Shown: positions 19,101-28,720, numbered from the stretch's first letter. The stretch: 50,034 nucleotides of DNA from Puniceicoccales bacterium Verruco_02 (GCA_001604585.1 LVBW01000006.1:1-50034); one strand, 5' to 3'. The notes: generated from the letters alone by a model not told the origin. Made by a program: numbers and translations.

Positions 19101-19751
19101 GGCTGGGCCTACGACATAGGCTTTGGCGGCCTAGACCACGTGCTGGCCAGCGGGCGCAACATCAACATTCTAGTGCTCGACACCGAGGTGTATTCCAACA
19201 CCGGAGGCCAGTCCAGCAAGGCCACGCCCACGGGGGCCGTTGCCAAGTTCGCCGCTGCTGGCAAGGCTCTGGGCAAGAAAGACCTTGCCATGATTGCCAT
19301 GAGCTACGGCCACTGCTACGTGGCGCAGATCGCGATGGGGGCCAATCCGCGTCAGGCAATCGAGGCCCTTCGCGAGGCAGAGAGCTACGAAGGCCCTTCG
19401 CTCGTCATTGGCTACGGCCCATGCATTGCGCATGGCATAGACCTTTCCGACAGCATCAAGCGTCAGAAGCTGGCCCTTGAGACCGGCTACTGGACTTTGT
19501 TCCGCTTTGACCCTCGCCGCGTGGCCAAGGGCGAGCCGGGCATGGTGCTAGACAGCGCAGAGCCGAGCAAGGAGGTGGCGGAGTTCATGGCGGGCGAGAA
19601 CCGCTTTCGCATCCTTCGCGCCAGCAATCCGGAGCGTGCCGATGCCCTGACTGCGATGGCACAGGAAAGGGCTGGCGCCAAGTACCGTAAATACGAGGCC
19701 ATGACCCGGGCCGAAAGCGCCGCTGGCGAAGAGGACGAGGGCTGGGGTTGA
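16143..19751 (+). CDS. nifJ: Pyruvate:ferredoxin (flavodoxin) oxidoreductase
   Basis: A single-chain enzyme of 1202 residues that oxidises pyruvate to acetyl-CoA and CO2 and reduces ferredoxin or flavodoxin, supplying low-potential electrons to nitrogenase. The order is: the N-terminal pyrimidine-binding and transketolase-like domains (IAIYPITPSTPMAE at the start), the CoA-related domain, two ferredoxin clusters (CTQCNQCATVCP near 703-714 and CTGCRLCVAACP near 761-772), the proximal-cluster CSGCGQTPY near 835, and the thiamine-diphosphate GDGWAYDIG motif near 985 with SNTGGQSSKATP. The start at 16143 follows a GAGGAGA ribosome site; the frame is open 22 codons earlier. Confidence 0.96.
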   Translation: MIARLEQDWKTLDANEAAASVAYRMSEVIAIYPITPSTPMAESCDEWSSKQMPNLWGQVPEVVQMQSEGGVAGAIHGVAMGGALTTTFTASQGLLLMIPNLYKLAGELTPIVVHVTARALATHALSIFGDHSDVMACRQTGVAMLVSNNVQEAHDMSAIAHAATLTSRLPFMHFFDGFRTSHEINKIQMISDDVLNELLDREALAEFHMRGLSPDKPSLRGTAQNPDTYFQGREVVNPYYKRCVGIVEELMEKFGAVTGRNYKPFEYEGHPEAERVIVIMGSGAETAATTALHLAEKGEKVGVLKVRLYRPFATRRFLDALPATVKKIAVLDRTKEPGSIGEPLYLDIVLALSKARSCSKASGPADVSIVGGRYGLGSKEFSPGMVKAVFDMLCEEEPQDHFVVGIRDDVMGRSLEWNESFRLPMPGVRAALFFGLGADGTVGANKNTIKIIGEQTPLFAQGYFVYDSKKSGSLTVSHLRFGPSEIRAPYLIAKANFVGCHQPAFLGRYPAMLDSLQPGGTLLVNYPCECGELWGRLPASVRKAIREKNIKLFHIDAGSVAKAQGLGAHINVIMQAAFFALSEVLPREEAIEQIMKAIKKTYGKKGESVVKKNCDAIDASLAALGEVTIPASDEGLTFAAEVLARSFCTSDKFINEVTLPLIQGKGEELPVSAFPIDGVWPTGTAKYEKREIASTIPIWNPEACTQCNQCATVCPHAVIRPLFVAEDKLEGAPGSFRSVAFKGPGAKAGEKYLLQVSPADCTGCRLCVAACPSGEAKDASARALTMTPVTSELMAAESDNWDFFNTLPQPSVERLAPTPRLLPFRQPLFEFSGACSGCGQTPYVRTLTQLFGDRLLMANATGCSSIYGGNLPTTPYTSDQNGRGPAWANSLFEDNAEFGFGLMLAAEHRRSTALHCLKALRDKLPVSLVKDISEARQDSEVDFAAQRERVGALKELIANMDAPEAALLRLHADYLVNKSVWVMGGDGWAYDIGFGGLDHVLASGRNINILVLDTEVYSNTGGQSSKATPTGAVAKFAAAGKALGKKDLAMIAMSYGHCYVAQIAMGANPRQAIEALREAESYEGPSLVIGYGPCIAHGIDLSDSIKRQKLALETGYWTLFRFDPRRVAKGEPGMVLDSAEPSKEVAEFMAGENRFRILRASNPERADALTAMAQERAGAKYRKYEAMTRAESAAGEEDEGWG

Positions 19752-19800
19752 GGGGTTTCCTTGTGGAACTTAGCCTCTTGCATGTTTTCAACTAGTCCCT

Positions 19801-19829
19801 GCCGCAAGGCACAGCAGCCAGCCTGCGGC
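19801..19829 (+). terminator. Probable terminator after nifJ
   Basis: GCCGCA (19801-19806) pairs with TGCGGC (19824-19829), extended by GGC/GCC with one bulged A, and a pyrimidine-rich TTCTCTCC follows. It lies 50 bases after the nifJ stop and probably ends the nif structural and assembly operon. Confidence 0.5.
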
Positions 19830-19855
19830 TTCTCTCCGATACATAAATAGGGATC

Positions 19856-19888
19856 CCCGCACGTCGGTATCAACTACCGGCGTGCGGG
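19856..19888. repeat. 14-pair inverted repeat between nifJ and nifA
   Basis: CCCGCACGTCGGTA (19856-19869) and TACCGGCGTGCGGG (19875-19888) pair along their full length (one G-T) around the loop TCAAC. There is no T-run on the plus side. It lies 130 bases before the nifA start and could be a second terminator, a leader hairpin of nifA or an operator. Confidence 0.6.
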
Positions 19889-20017
19889 AACTGGCTTTGC
19901 ATAGCCTTGGCTGTGATTCGCAGTACGGTCGTCCAGGGAATGCACCGCAATTGTGCATATTTCCATTCAAATGGCCGTACGGTTTGTTTCCTGCTACATG
20001 ACAACACCAGCTACTGA

Positions 20018-21622
20018 ATGAACGACAAAGGCCCATTCTGTTTCTACTCAAGGGAGGGTCCGACGCCCGAACAGCTTGAGGCTCCGCCAGAGACGCTTCG
20101 ATGTCGAAGCGTGCAGGAACTGGCTGTGATTTTCGAGATATGCAGGACCATCGAGAAGTCCTTCGACCTGCACGACATTGCACAGCCCATTCTCAAGAAC
20201 ATGCAGAACCTCATGGGTTTGCAGAGCGGGGCGATTACGCTCGTCAACACCGAGAGTGGAGACATGGCCATTGATGAGGCCATCGGTATGCCAAGGGATG
20301 GTGCGGAGGCATATCTGAAACTCATTCATCAGACTTCGGCCAAGGTTATTAAGAGCGGCTCTTCGCAGGTTGTAAATGTGAGGGCCTTGGCAGAGCAGAG
20401 GGAAGAAGTGTTCAGTGCGTCGGAATCTCCCGGCAAATACACTGTTCTGCTCTGTGTGCCCATACGCAGCGAGAGCGAGATTATCGGCACAATAAGCGTT
20501 GAAAGGGCTGGCACTTCCCGTGTTTCTCAGGAGTCCGACCTGCGCCTTGTATCTATGATTGCCTCACTCATAGGACAGGCGGCTAGGGTTCGCCTTCAGG
20601 CTTGGAGCCAGATTTCGCTGCTCAAGGAGGAGAACAACCGTCTTCAGGAGCAGGTGGCGCGTAGCGGGAGGCTCACCGACATGGTGGGCACTTCCAGTGG
20701 GATACGGAACGTTTACTATCTTGTCGAACAGGTGGCGGACAGCCGCACGACGGTGCTCTTGCGCGGCGAGAGCGGCACTGGCAAGGAGCGCGTGGCAAGG
20801 GCCTTGCATCAGAATAGTTCGCGCAAGGACGGGCCGTTTGTGACGTTCAACTGCGCAGCCTTGCCCGATTCCATCATCGAGAGCGAGCTGTTCGGCCACG
20901 AGAAAGGCGCCTTCACCGGTGCGCACGCCATGCGCAAGGGGCGCTTCGAGGCTGCTGACAAGGGGACGATATTCCTTGACGAGATTGGCGACATTTCCCC
21001 GGCTGTGCAGTCCAAGCTCTTGCGCGTGCTTCAGGAGCGCGAGATAGAGCGCGTGGGCAGCCATACGCCAATTCGCACCGATGTGCGCGTAATTGCCGCG
21101 ACAAGCCGCGACCTTGAGGGCATGATTGCGGAAAACATCTTCCGTGCCGACCTTTACTATCGCCTGAATGTGTTTCCCATCTACCTGCCGCCACTGCGGG
21201 AGCGCAAGTGCGACATATTGCTGCTGGCAGATCACTTTATCGAGAAATATGCCAAGGCCAACGGTAGCAAGGTTCGGCGTATTTCCTCGGCAGCAATAGA
21301 TTTACTGGTGAGCTATCACTGGCCGGGGAATGTGCGCGAGCTGGAGAACTGCATCGAAAGGGGCATCCTGCTGGCCAAGGGCGAGTCGATACAGGCTCAG
21401 CATCTGCCGCCAACGCTTCAGAAAAAGAACGCAAAGGAGCAGGAGGTGAAAGCCACGCTAGAGGATGCCCTTGGCGCTCTGGAGCGAGAGATGATCGTCG
21501 ATGCGTTGAAGGAGTCCGGCAGTAATATGGCCGAGGCTGCACGGCGTCTTGGCATGACAGAGCGAAAGATGGGCCTTCGGATTACCAAGTACGGCATAGA
21601 TGTGAAGCGTTTTCGCAAATAG
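20018..21622 (+). CDS. nifA: Nif-specific sigma-54 activator NifA
   Basis: A 534-residue bacterial enhancer-binding protein. An N-terminal GAF domain (about 30-195) is followed by a coiled linker, a AAA+ domain (about 220-455) with Walker A GESGTGKE and the sigma-54-contacting GAFTGA loop, and a Fis-type helix-turn-helix ending [21 protein letters not shown], close to NifA. The CX4C cysteine motif between AAA+ and DNA-binding domains of oxygen-sensitive rhizobial NifA is absent, and no nifL is adjacent. GAF-mediated control by PII or by a small molecule is therefore a reasonable inference. The gene lies 266 bases after nifJ and just before modABC. Confidence 0.9.
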   Translation: MNDKGPFCFYSREGPTPEQLEAPPETLRCRSVQELAVIFEICRTIEKSFDLHDIAQPILKNMQNLMGLQSGAITLVNTESGDMAIDEAIGMPRDGAEAYLKLIHQTSAKVIKSGSSQVVNVRALAEQREEVFSASESPGKYTVLLCVPIRSESEIIGTISVERAGTSRVSQESDLRLVSMIASLIGQAARVRLQAWSQISLLKEENNRLQEQVARSGRLTDMVGTSSGIRNVYYLVEQVADSRTTVLLRGESGTGKERVARALHQNSSRKDGPFVTFNCAALPDSIIESELFGHEKGAFTGAHAMRKGRFEAADKGTIFLDEIGDISPAVQSKLLRVLQEREIERVGSHTPIRTDVRVIAATSRDLEGMIAENIFRADLYYRLNVFPIYLPPLRERKCDILLLADHFIEKYAKANGSKVRRISSAAIDLLVSYHWPGNVRELENCIERGILLAKGESIQAQHLPPTLQKKNAKEQEVKATLEDALGALEREMIVDALKESGSNMAEAARRLGMTERKMGLRITKYGIDVKRFRK

Positions 21623-21624
21623 CG

Positions 21625-21640
21625 CGGCACATTTCTAGCT
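21625..21640 (+). promoter_or_regulatory. Candidate sigma-54 promoter of modABC
   Basis: CGGCAC at 21625-21630 and TAGCT at 21636-21640 have the -24/-12 spacing, with GG and GC in the right places and two mismatches to TGGCAC-N5-TTGCT. It begins three bases after the nifA stop and lies 78 bases before the modA ATG. If real, molybdate uptake would be switched on with nitrogenase. Confidence 0.4.
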
Positions 21641-21717
21641 AATCTACGCAGTTTTCCCGCAGAGGCATGTTCGCTGCTTTCTCTTGCTTCGTTCGGTCGT
21701 CAACAAGACCAATACCG

Positions 21718-22527
21718 ATGAACAGTTGTTATTCAGCCCGGATCTTGCTCATGTTCTGCTTTGTGGTGCCTGTGCTTGTTCTTGCCTCATGCAATGGGAG
21801 CGGGGATAGGGACAGGCCCACAGAGTTGAGCGTGTATGCAGCGGCAGGACTTACAGATGCAATCACGGAGGCTGCTGCGGACTTTGGCCGTGAGCGAGGC
21901 GTGCGAGTGCTCTTGAACCTTGCCTCTTCCAACACTCTTGCCCGGCAGATACTTGCATCGCCAAGGGCCGATGTGTTCTTAAGTGCCGGTGAGCGTTGGA
22001 TGGACGCGGTGGAAGAGGCTGGCTTGCTGGTGGGGGGGAGCCGCTCTGCCTTACTTGGCAATAGCTTGGCGCTTGTGGCGCACCCGGACTCGCAGTACGC
22101 TGTATCTGGCCCAGCCGAGCTTCCCCTGCTTGGATTCACTTATCTGGCAGTAGGCGATCCCGATGCCGTGCCCATTGGTTTGTATGCAAGGGAATGGCTT
22201 TCGTCCGTCCCGTATGATGGGGCAAATGTGTGGGACGCGGTCAAGGGGCGGGTGTCGCCAGCTCCGGATGTCCGCGCCGCGCTGGCTCAGGTGGAGGGTA
22301 GGGCGGATGTCGTAGGCGTCGTGTATATGACAGACTACGCTTCGGCAAGGGGCAGGGTGCGCCTTCTATTCGCTCTGCCAGCATTCGAGGGGCCGCGCAT
22401 CGTGTTTTCCTGCGCAAGGTTGAATAGCTCCGAGGTGCCGGGTTTGGCTGCTGAGTTCACCGCGTATTTGAAGGGTCCGACAGGGCGGGAGATATTTCTT
22501 CGACATGGCTTTACTGTGCTGGATTGA
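21718..22527 (+). CDS. modA: Molybdate ABC transporter substrate-binding lipoprotein
   Basis: A 269-residue periplasmic binding protein with a lipoprotein signal: a hydrophobic run then LVLASC, giving a lipid-modified cysteine. The mature part starts ELSVYAAAGLTDAITEAA and continues with VLLNLASSNTLARQI and PRADVFLSAGERWMD, the ModA pattern for binding molybdate or tungstate. The ATG at 21718 is chosen because it gives a compact lipoprotein signal; the frame is open 17 codons upstream. modB follows 18 bases later. Confidence 0.92.
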   Translation: MNSCYSARILLMFCFVVPVLVLASCNGSGDRDRPTELSVYAAAGLTDAITEAAADFGRERGVRVLLNLASSNTLARQILASPRADVFLSAGERWMDAVEEAGLLVGGSRSALLGNSLALVAHPDSQYAVSGPAELPLLGFTYLAVGDPDAVPIGLYAREWLSSVPYDGANVWDAVKGRVSPAPDVRAALAQVEGRADVVGVVYMTDYASARGRVRLLFALPAFEGPRIVFSCARLNSSEVPGLAAEFTAYLKGPTGREIFLRHGFTVLD

Positions 22528-22545
22528 GCAAGGGCAATTATCTAC

Positions 22546-23238
22546 ATGAATGCAAACGAGGCAGAGGCTGCTTTCGAGGCCGTGAGGAACACGCTGGCAT
22601 GGGCAGGATTGTCCATGCTCATCGTGATGATTCCGGGCTGCCTTTTAGCCTACCATCTTGCTAGAAGTGATTTCTTTGGTAAGCGCGTGATTTCGGCCCT
22701 TGTCAGTCTGCCCCTTGTGATGCCTCCTACTGCCGCAGGGTATCTATTATTGCGGTTGTTCGCTGATAATGGCCCGCTTGGAAGGAAGACTCTTGGCGTA
22801 GATCTTGGCATATTACTCGACTGGAAGGGTGTCGTATTGGCCTGCTCGCTTATGTCGATGCCGCTTGTGGTGCGCACGGCAAGGTTGAGCTTCGAGGGCG
22901 TGAATCCGCGCTTCGAAGCAATGTCTCGGACTCTTGGCCGTGGACGTATGCGCACTTTCTGCACTGTTACCCTGCCTCTTGCGGGGCGTGGCCTGTTGGC
23001 GGCCCTGATACTTGGGTTTACGCGGGCGGTTGGGGAGTTTGGTGCCTCGGTGGTGCTGGCTGGTAACATTCCTGGCAGAACGCAGACCCTGGCCAGTGCT
23101 ATTTACAGCGCGCAGCAGGCCGGGCGTCAGTTTCAGGCGGATATTCTTCTATGTGTGGCGCTATTCTTGGGCTTTGTCGCAATCTATGCCTCGGAGCGGC
23201 TTTCGCTGGCGCTTGGGAACGGAGGGCGTCGTGGTTGA
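22546..23238 (+). CDS. modB: Molybdate ABC transporter permease
   Basis: A 230-residue inner-membrane permease with about five or six hydrophobic segments. The ABC-permease EAA-like loop reads [45 protein letters not shown] in its segments, typical of ModB/CysT. The gene follows modA directly, and its 3' end overlaps the GTG start of modC by 8 bases. Confidence 0.93.
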   Translation: MNANEAEAAFEAVRNTLAWAGLSMLIVMIPGCLLAYHLARSDFFGKRVISALVSLPLVMPPTAAGYLLLRLFADNGPLGRKTLGVDLGILLDWKGVVLACSLMSMPLVVRTARLSFEGVNPRFEAMSRTLGRGRMRTFCTVTLPLAGRGLLAALILGFTRAVGEFGASVVLAGNIPGRTQTLASAIYSAQQAGRQFQADILLCVALFLGFVAIYASERLSLALGNGGRRG

Positions 23239-24343
23239 ACATGTTAATAGCATGGGGCTGTGTATTGATCTACGCCTGCCTTTGGATCGTTTTTGCATGG
23301 AGCTGAGGCATGAGACGCGAAGGCGCGTGACGGGTATTTTTGGCATTTCCGGCTCTGGGAAGACTACCTTGCTGGAGTTGATTGCCGGGCTTAGGGGGGG
23401 GGCAACAGGGCGGATAGCCTTTGGTGGAGAGTTGTGGATGGACAGCGAGGCTGGCGTGTTTCTTCCGCCTGAGAAGAGGAATATCGGCTACGTTCCGCAG
23501 GAGCATCTGTTGTTTCCACACCTGTCGGTCAAGGGGAACTTGGAGTTTGCCAGAAAGCGGGCACTGGAAAGGGGCTTGGACTTTGCATGGGTGTTTGCAA
23601 ACGTTACCGAAGTATTGGAGCTTGGCCCTTTGCTGGAGCGGCGCGCTGGGGAGTTGTCCGGTGGAGAAAAGCAGCGGGTTGCCCTTGGGCGTGCCCTATG
23701 TTCGGGGCCAAGCTTGCTATTGCTCGACGAGCCGACGGCTTCCCTAGACTCCGCGCTTCGCCTGCGGATATTGCCTTTTCTCTGCAAGGTGAGGGATCGC
23801 TTCGATTTGCCTATGCTTGTCGTGTCTCACAATCCGATGGAGTTGCAGGCTCTATGCGAGGAGGTCGTGGCTATTAACTCAGGTCGAATTGTGGCCAGTG
23901 GCGTCCCGGTGGAAGTGTTCTCACAGGACACCATGTTGAGCGGGATGCAGAGTTATGGCCTTCAGAACATTGTTCCTTGTGTAGTGGAAAGGCATGGAGC
24001 GCATTCCAGCTATCTGCGTGCTGGCAAATCAGGTGATGGTCCATGCTTATGCGCGCCATTTTGCGGGCATCGCGTAGGCGAGTCTGTGTTAATAGCCATA
24101 TCAGCGTCAGAGATACTCGTGTCCTTGTCAGCGCAGCATGGCTTGTCGGCTCGTAATTGCATCCCGGCACGTCTATTGCGTATGCGGAATGTTGGGCATA
24201 TGATGTCGTTGCTGGTAGCTATTCATCACAGCCTTCCGCCACTGGCCGTGGAGCTTAACCCGGATGCCGCCGATGAACTGGCTTTGCGCGAAGGGAGCGA
24301 TATTAATTTGATAGTTAAGAGCAGCTCTTTGCATGTATGCTGA
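23231..24343 (+). CDS. modC: Molybdate ABC transporter ATPase
   Basis: The ATP-binding subunit, 370 residues. Walker A is [10 protein letters not shown], the ABC signature is [15 protein letters not shown], and Walker B is [12 protein letters not shown]. The C-terminal third (about 290-370) is a TOBE domain, as in ModC, giving molybdate feedback. The start is uncertain: GTG at 23231 has GGAGG five bases upstream and overlaps the modB stop, while ATG at 23252 has no ribosome site. The frame stays open into modB but that part is a shadow. Confidence 0.9.
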   Translation: MVEHVNSMGLCIDLRLPLDRFCMELRHETRRRVTGIFGISGSGKTTLLELIAGLRGGATGRIAFGGELWMDSEAGVFLPPEKRNIGYVPQEHLLFPHLSVKGNLEFARKRALERGLDFAWVFANVTEVLELGPLLERRAGELSGGEKQRVALGRALCSGPSLLLLDEPTASLDSALRLRILPFLCKVRDRFDLPMLVVSHNPMELQALCEEVVAINSGRIVASGVPVEVFSQDTMLSGMQSYGLQNIVPCVVERHGAHSSYLRAGKSGDGPCLCAPFCGHRVGESVLIAISASEILVSLSAQHGLSARNCIPARLLRMRNVGHMMSLLVAIHHSLPPLAVELNPDAADELALREGSDINLIVKSSSLHVC

Positions 24344-24403
24344 TGGGAGTGGTTTCTACAGTAGGCATGACCATCCAACTATGAATTTTGTCGCGAACGC
24401 CCA

Positions 24404-26392
24404 TTAGAGCTGTGGCTGACGGCGAAGCATGACAGATGCCAGATGGGCCTTGTTGCGGGTCTTGTAAAAGTCACGCAAACGTTCATATTCCTCAGCCTGG
24501 ATTGTAGTATGTTTAACATGCATCTTAACCGTGACGCGAACGATGTCAGCCTCCACACTGCTTCGCAGTTCGATATGACCGAATGACTCATCATGCGTGA
24601 TGTCGTGTGGCATGGATTCTATCGCATAGCCATCAGGTATTCGTATGATTGACTCACACGTATACTCATATTCGTCCAGCACCCTTGGCGTCTCCCTAAC
24701 TCCTTCCTGTGCATTTGGTGGAACGTAGAATGGGAAGTGTTGCATGAAGGCTCTGTATAGAAGCTTGTCCTTGCCTATTCGTTTTGCGTAGTTGTTTGAG
24801 TCGAATTCGACATCAATGCGGAATTCATTCCGGTCGCGATCATCACCAATAGTATAATATACAAGTGAGGTGTCCAGCGACTGCTTGCTAAGCCACTCAC
24901 CGACACATCTCTTGATCGTGTCAGCGGACATTGAGGAGTTGGCCTTTCTGCTAAGGCAAGCTACTTCTCCTGCACTGCGTTCGGAGAAGTGCCCCCGTAG
25001 GCTGCCCGTTGCATCCAGTTCGGCTTTAATTGTAAGAATCGTACTGCTATTTTGCGGAGGCAGTGTGGAGAGGCCTGAGCTTTCCTTGCTGGCGATGAGA
25101 AAGTAGCGCCCTTGCATTCCGCTGTCAAGGTGGCCAACAGGAGCGGTCTTGCTTGTTGGATCAAATATAAGCAGATGCCCGAGCTCTGGCGTAGTTACTA
25201 TGGCAGGCATGTTTATATCTTCGCCTACACGTAATGCAACTATGGCGTGATCGAACTGATTGCGGGTAGGGCGCTCAGGGACGAGCATTCCGTTACGATC
25301 AATTTGGCAGGATACAGCATAGCTATCCACTCCGAGACAGGTCAGCATTGCGCGCAATAGTGCTACCTTGTCCTTGCAGTCTCCGTAATTGCGAGTAAGG
25401 ACCTTTGTGGCGGAATTGGGAACATAGCCGCCTCCTTCATTGAGGTTCTTTCCTATGCTTACGTAATTTACTGCCTGAACATAGCAGCAGACCGCCTGAA
25501 TCTTCTGCCATAGGTTATCGTAGTTTGCTGTTAGTTCCTCTACTTTGGCTGCAATTTTGGGATCAGGTGTGCAGTGAGGGTCGGACTGATTCGCGGAATA
25601 GCATGCTACGTCTTTCCATGTGTCGAATACCAGTATGCCGCTTCTTTGACGGTCTTGTGTCGATGGAATTATGTCGATACCTACAAACGGGATTACTCCG
25701 TCTATTGGACTGCCATCCTCGGATTTTAAAGCTGTTTGATTAACAGATACGCAGGTGTATATTCTGCCGTGGCTAATCTCGACTACATCCGGCTTATTTA
25801 CTTGGGTACCTCGTATGGACCATCCTTCAGGTAAGGTGATCCTAAGTGTAGCATTGAGCACCGGCCTGCTCATTTTAACGATCCAGTCATGGCTGGCGAA
25901 TACAGAACTCGTATTGCGAGTGTAAGAACAGGCTAAAACGCTTCCAGGCCGGACGGCATCTACAGCAGAAAGCTCGTGGATCCACATCTCGGTGAAGAGC
26001 GTGTTGCTGTCAGTAGCTTCGCGGCGAACGAATGAGTTTTTGTCGTATTCGCGAATTTGTCCGTCGGGGAATATTAGCCACGCACGTAAGTCGCGGATTT
26101 TGTCGCCATTGCGCACGAATGGGACCGATAGGGTTGCATCATTCTTGCCGTTGTAATTAAGTATTTTAATGGCAGTCTGAATTTGCATCTCGCATGTCCC
26201 ATTACGCGAGTAAGTGCAGCTCATATAGTTAACTAGCTGAACACTATTGGCCCCCTTTGATAATTCATCCAAGGGTTGCTTCATTGCGTGTTGCAACCAG
26301 TCGGGAGCTTTTGGATTAGCCTTTGCAAGGTAAGGCAATAGTGCGAGCGCAAATAATGCTAACTGACGTATTGAGGGGGCGTGCAGTCTCAT
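24404..26392 (-). CDS. Exported DUF3857/transglutaminase-like protein with intact core
   Basis: A 662-residue protein with an N-terminal signal peptide (RLHAPSIRQLALFALALLP). A DUF3857-type beta domain (about 60-270) is followed by a transglutaminase-like core with the catalytic NYGDCKDKVALLRAMLTCLG motif (about 344-363) and a later FDHAIVALRVG carrying the histidine. The C-terminal part is beta-rich. Substrate is unknown; in related proteins an envelope or protein cross-linking or peptidase role is only proposed. The start at 26392 gives the signal peptide; an in-frame ATG lies 8 codons upstream inside the preceding gene. It forms an operon with the homologue at 26397-28475. Base composition is more AT-rich than in the neighbouring genes. 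Confidence 0.85.
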   Translation of the reverse strand: MRLHAPSIRQLALFALALLPYLAKANPKAPDWLQHAMKQPLDELSKGANSVQLVNYMSCTYSRNGTCEMQIQTAIKILNYNGKNDATLSVPFVRNGDKIRDLRAWLIFPDGQIREYDKNSFVRREATDSNTLFTEMWIHELSAVDAVRPGSVLACSYTRNTSSVFASHDWIVKMSRPVLNATLRITLPEGWSIRGTQVNKPDVVEISHGRIYTCVSVNQTALKSEDGSPIDGVIPFVGIDIIPSTQDRQRSGILVFDTWKDVACYSANQSDPHCTPDPKIAAKVEELTANYDNLWQKIQAVCCYVQAVNYVSIGKNLNEGGGYVPNSATKVLTRNYGDCKDKVALLRAMLTCLGVDSYAVSCQIDRNGMLVPERPTRNQFDHAIVALRVGEDINMPAIVTTPELGHLLIFDPTSKTAPVGHLDSGMQGRYFLIASKESSGLSTLPPQNSSTILTIKAELDATGSLRGHFSERSAGEVACLSRKANSSMSADTIKRCVGEWLSKQSLDTSLVYYTIGDDRDRNEFRIDVEFDSNNYAKRIGKDKLLYRAFMQHFPFYVPPNAQEGVRETPRVLDEYEYTCESIIRIPDGYAIESMPHDITHDESFGHIELRSSVEADIVRVTVKMHVKHTTIQAEEYERLRDFYKTRNKAHLASVMLRRQPQL

Positions 26393-26396
26393 GTCA

Positions 26397-28475
26397 TTAG
26401 TTACCAGAGGTAGCATTTAGCAGAGTCTTGGTTTGTGCCAGATCGCCCTTGCGTCGAAGTGATACGACGTGCTTATCTTCGTTGTGTATGGCATCGAACA
26501 GGATTTTGATCTTGGAATACACAGCGACAGGCAGTGTTCGGACTCCGATCTTCAGTTCCCTAGAGTAATGAAGAGTAGGGCTGCGACGTGACAGGGCTAG
26601 TTGTGCTACGTGTCCCAATTGAGGCGTGTTTACTATGCTTTTGGGCGCGGTGCCGTCTTCAAGCTCGAACTCTTCTGGGAAGCCTATGCTTATCTTGTCG
26701 TTTGTCTCCCACATGTAACCGAAACTAATATCGGTAGTACGTTTATCTTTAATGAACATAGGGCGTGTGTTTTTCTGGAATACTCCTGGCTGAACAATCA
26801 TGCGTTCGCCCGTAACGTCTGCATACGCTGTGCATTCAAGCTCGAAGCGTATAATTAGATTTTCTTCTGGATTACCAAGGTTTTCAAATACGACATTATT
26901 GACCTCGGCGGATGGTATTATCGCAGCGATATCTTTCTTAAAACCGTCAACTCTTGATTCCGGCAACATTTTCGCGTAAAGTATTCGTGTGGTATATGCG
27001 CAGTGTCCACTATACTCAAATGATCCAGAGCCTCTTAGTGTGCCTTCTTCGTCTAGTTCGAAGTTCCCGGTTCTGATAATCTTAGAGAAAGAAGATGGTG
27101 ATTCAGGAGTAACTATTAGCGCGGCCTTGTTTTTGTCTCCCATGACGGCCCCGGTTCCTTCGTTGCCGTAATATATCATACCGAAAGCTAGATTAGGTAT
27201 CCCAGGGTTGTAAAATTCCCACTTATCGCCGTTGCGTACTAGTGCATGCAATACTGGTACCATGTATGAGTTTGCATGCTCTATGTTCCAATCAATGTAT
27301 GTTCGGTCATTGCAGCATGCAAGGTTGACTTCGAAGCCAGCTTCGTGTGCCAGTGCTGCGAAAAGCATGGTTATCTCGTAGGCGAAGCCGCGCTTATTTT
27401 TCAGCACCTTTTCCACTGTTGAATCTTCGTCCATATCCCGTATGTCCGCATCTGTGTATCCAGAACCAGTAGCGTTAAGATTGGACATCTCACTTACGCA
27501 AAAATTATATAGTGACTTCAGTTTCTCTTCCCTATTCTTGACGCCTTGCGTCAACTGGATTGCTTTTCGTCTAACTTCCTTGCCTGCATCGCGGACGCGA
27601 AAACGCAACTTATCCCATATCCATGAACTGTATCTCATCCAGTTGCTCTGCGCATTTAGATTGTCTTTATTTGAGGCGTAGCGCATGAAGATCCAAGACT
27701 TTAGCGTCATCGGAGACGGACTCCAAGGCTCATCTATTTTGCCCGGAATGTTTTCCAATTCCGTCGCGAGGTGTCCTCTGCCGTCATTATTAAGTATAGG
27801 TGCATGGTTGTAGAAATAGCATGATGCCATTCGAGAATCTGGCAATATGTCAATATGTGCCTTATGAATTGGTGCAATGTCTGAGAGTATGAAAAACTTG
27901 TTGTGCGTGTAGCCCAAATAGCTCTCGCGCCACTGTATATCGACAATTGAGCCAGGGACCAAGCCAGAGATTGGCAGCGAGTATCTGCGCTTGCGATCGT
28001 TGTCAACTATGACAATGTCACGCTTTATTAGGTCGCTATTGCCTGATTCTATTTTTGTGCCGTCAGGCTTTATTACACGAGCGGCAAAATCCCTGATCGT
28101 CGTGTCTTCGTCTATGTCTATGTTGTAGCTGCTCAATCGTTCTGCACCGCGATCGTCAAAGATTTTAAACCGTAGGTAGTAATCTATTGAGACTCTGGTG
28201 GAATCGTCTGAATTATTAATATAGGCTTTGCTTATGCCAGCGTTTTTGTCCTTGTTTTCGGAAACTATTTCTTTGAGCAAAATCTCAACTCCTGCGTCAG
28301 GATCCACCTTTGGGGTTGAAATCGAGAGTTCTTCCGGTGTAACTGGCTTCCATTTGGTACCAGTTAACAGGGCGGCTTCGCCGGCGAGGGGAGCAAGGAG
28401 GAGCAGCGCTGAGGTTGTAACGAGCAGGAACCGATATCCAAGGGTTGCAGCTATTGAACGGGAGGCGGTTTGCAT
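26397..28475 (-). CDS. Exported DUF3857/transglutaminase-like protein lacking the core cysteine
   Basis: A 692-residue homologue of the following gene. A signal peptide (YRFLLVTTSALLLLAPLAGEA) precedes a DUF3857-like beta domain (about 70-270) and a transglutaminase-like domain. Where the downstream paralogue has GDCKDK, this protein reads KRGFAYEITMLFAALAHEAGF, so the catalytic cysteine appears to be replaced. The histidine region IEHANSYMVPVLHAL remains. It may be a non-catalytic partner of the downstream enzyme. The stop lies four bases before the next ATG, indicating coupled translation. The gene is AT-rich compared with the nif region. Confidence 0.82.
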   Translation of the reverse strand: MQTASRSIAATLGYRFLLVTTSALLLLAPLAGEAALLTGTKWKPVTPEELSISTPKVDPDAGVEILLKEIVSENKDKNAGISKAYINNSDDSTRVSIDYYLRFKIFDDRGAERLSSYNIDIDEDTTIRDFAARVIKPDGTKIESGNSDLIKRDIVIVDNDRKRRYSLPISGLVPGSIVDIQWRESYLGYTHNKFFILSDIAPIHKAHIDILPDSRMASCYFYNHAPILNNDGRGHLATELENIPGKIDEPWSPSPMTLKSWIFMRYASNKDNLNAQSNWMRYSSWIWDKLRFRVRDAGKEVRRKAIQLTQGVKNREEKLKSLYNFCVSEMSNLNATGSGYTDADIRDMDEDSTVEKVLKNKRGFAYEITMLFAALAHEAGFEVNLACCNDRTYIDWNIEHANSYMVPVLHALVRNGDKWEFYNPGIPNLAFGMIYYGNEGTGAVMGDKNKAALIVTPESPSSFSKIIRTGNFELDEEGTLRGSGSFEYSGHCAYTTRILYAKMLPESRVDGFKKDIAAIIPSAEVNNVVFENLGNPEENLIIRFELECTAYADVTGERMIVQPGVFQKNTRPMFIKDKRTTDISFGYMWETNDKISIGFPEEFELEDGTAPKSIVNTPQLGHVAQLALSRRSPTLHYSRELKIGVRTLPVAVYSKIKILFDAIHNEDKHVVSLRRKGDLAQTKTLLNATSGN

Positions 28476-28720
28476 TCATTGATTATCATGCTGCAATGTT
28501 ATGCTCTTGCAAACACAAACAAATGGTAATCGCTGCCGAGCATGAACGGGTCTGTGGCTCGTAGGAGTGTTTGGTTTTTGTGATCTTCGTGTCGCAATCG
28601 TGACTGGCTTGTCTAAATGCCTGGGATGGGAGGACGAAAGTGCCTCGTTGCTGCGAATTTTGCATGATTCTGTGATTTACCTGCTTGACGTGAACACATG
28701 AATAATATACTGATGGATAC

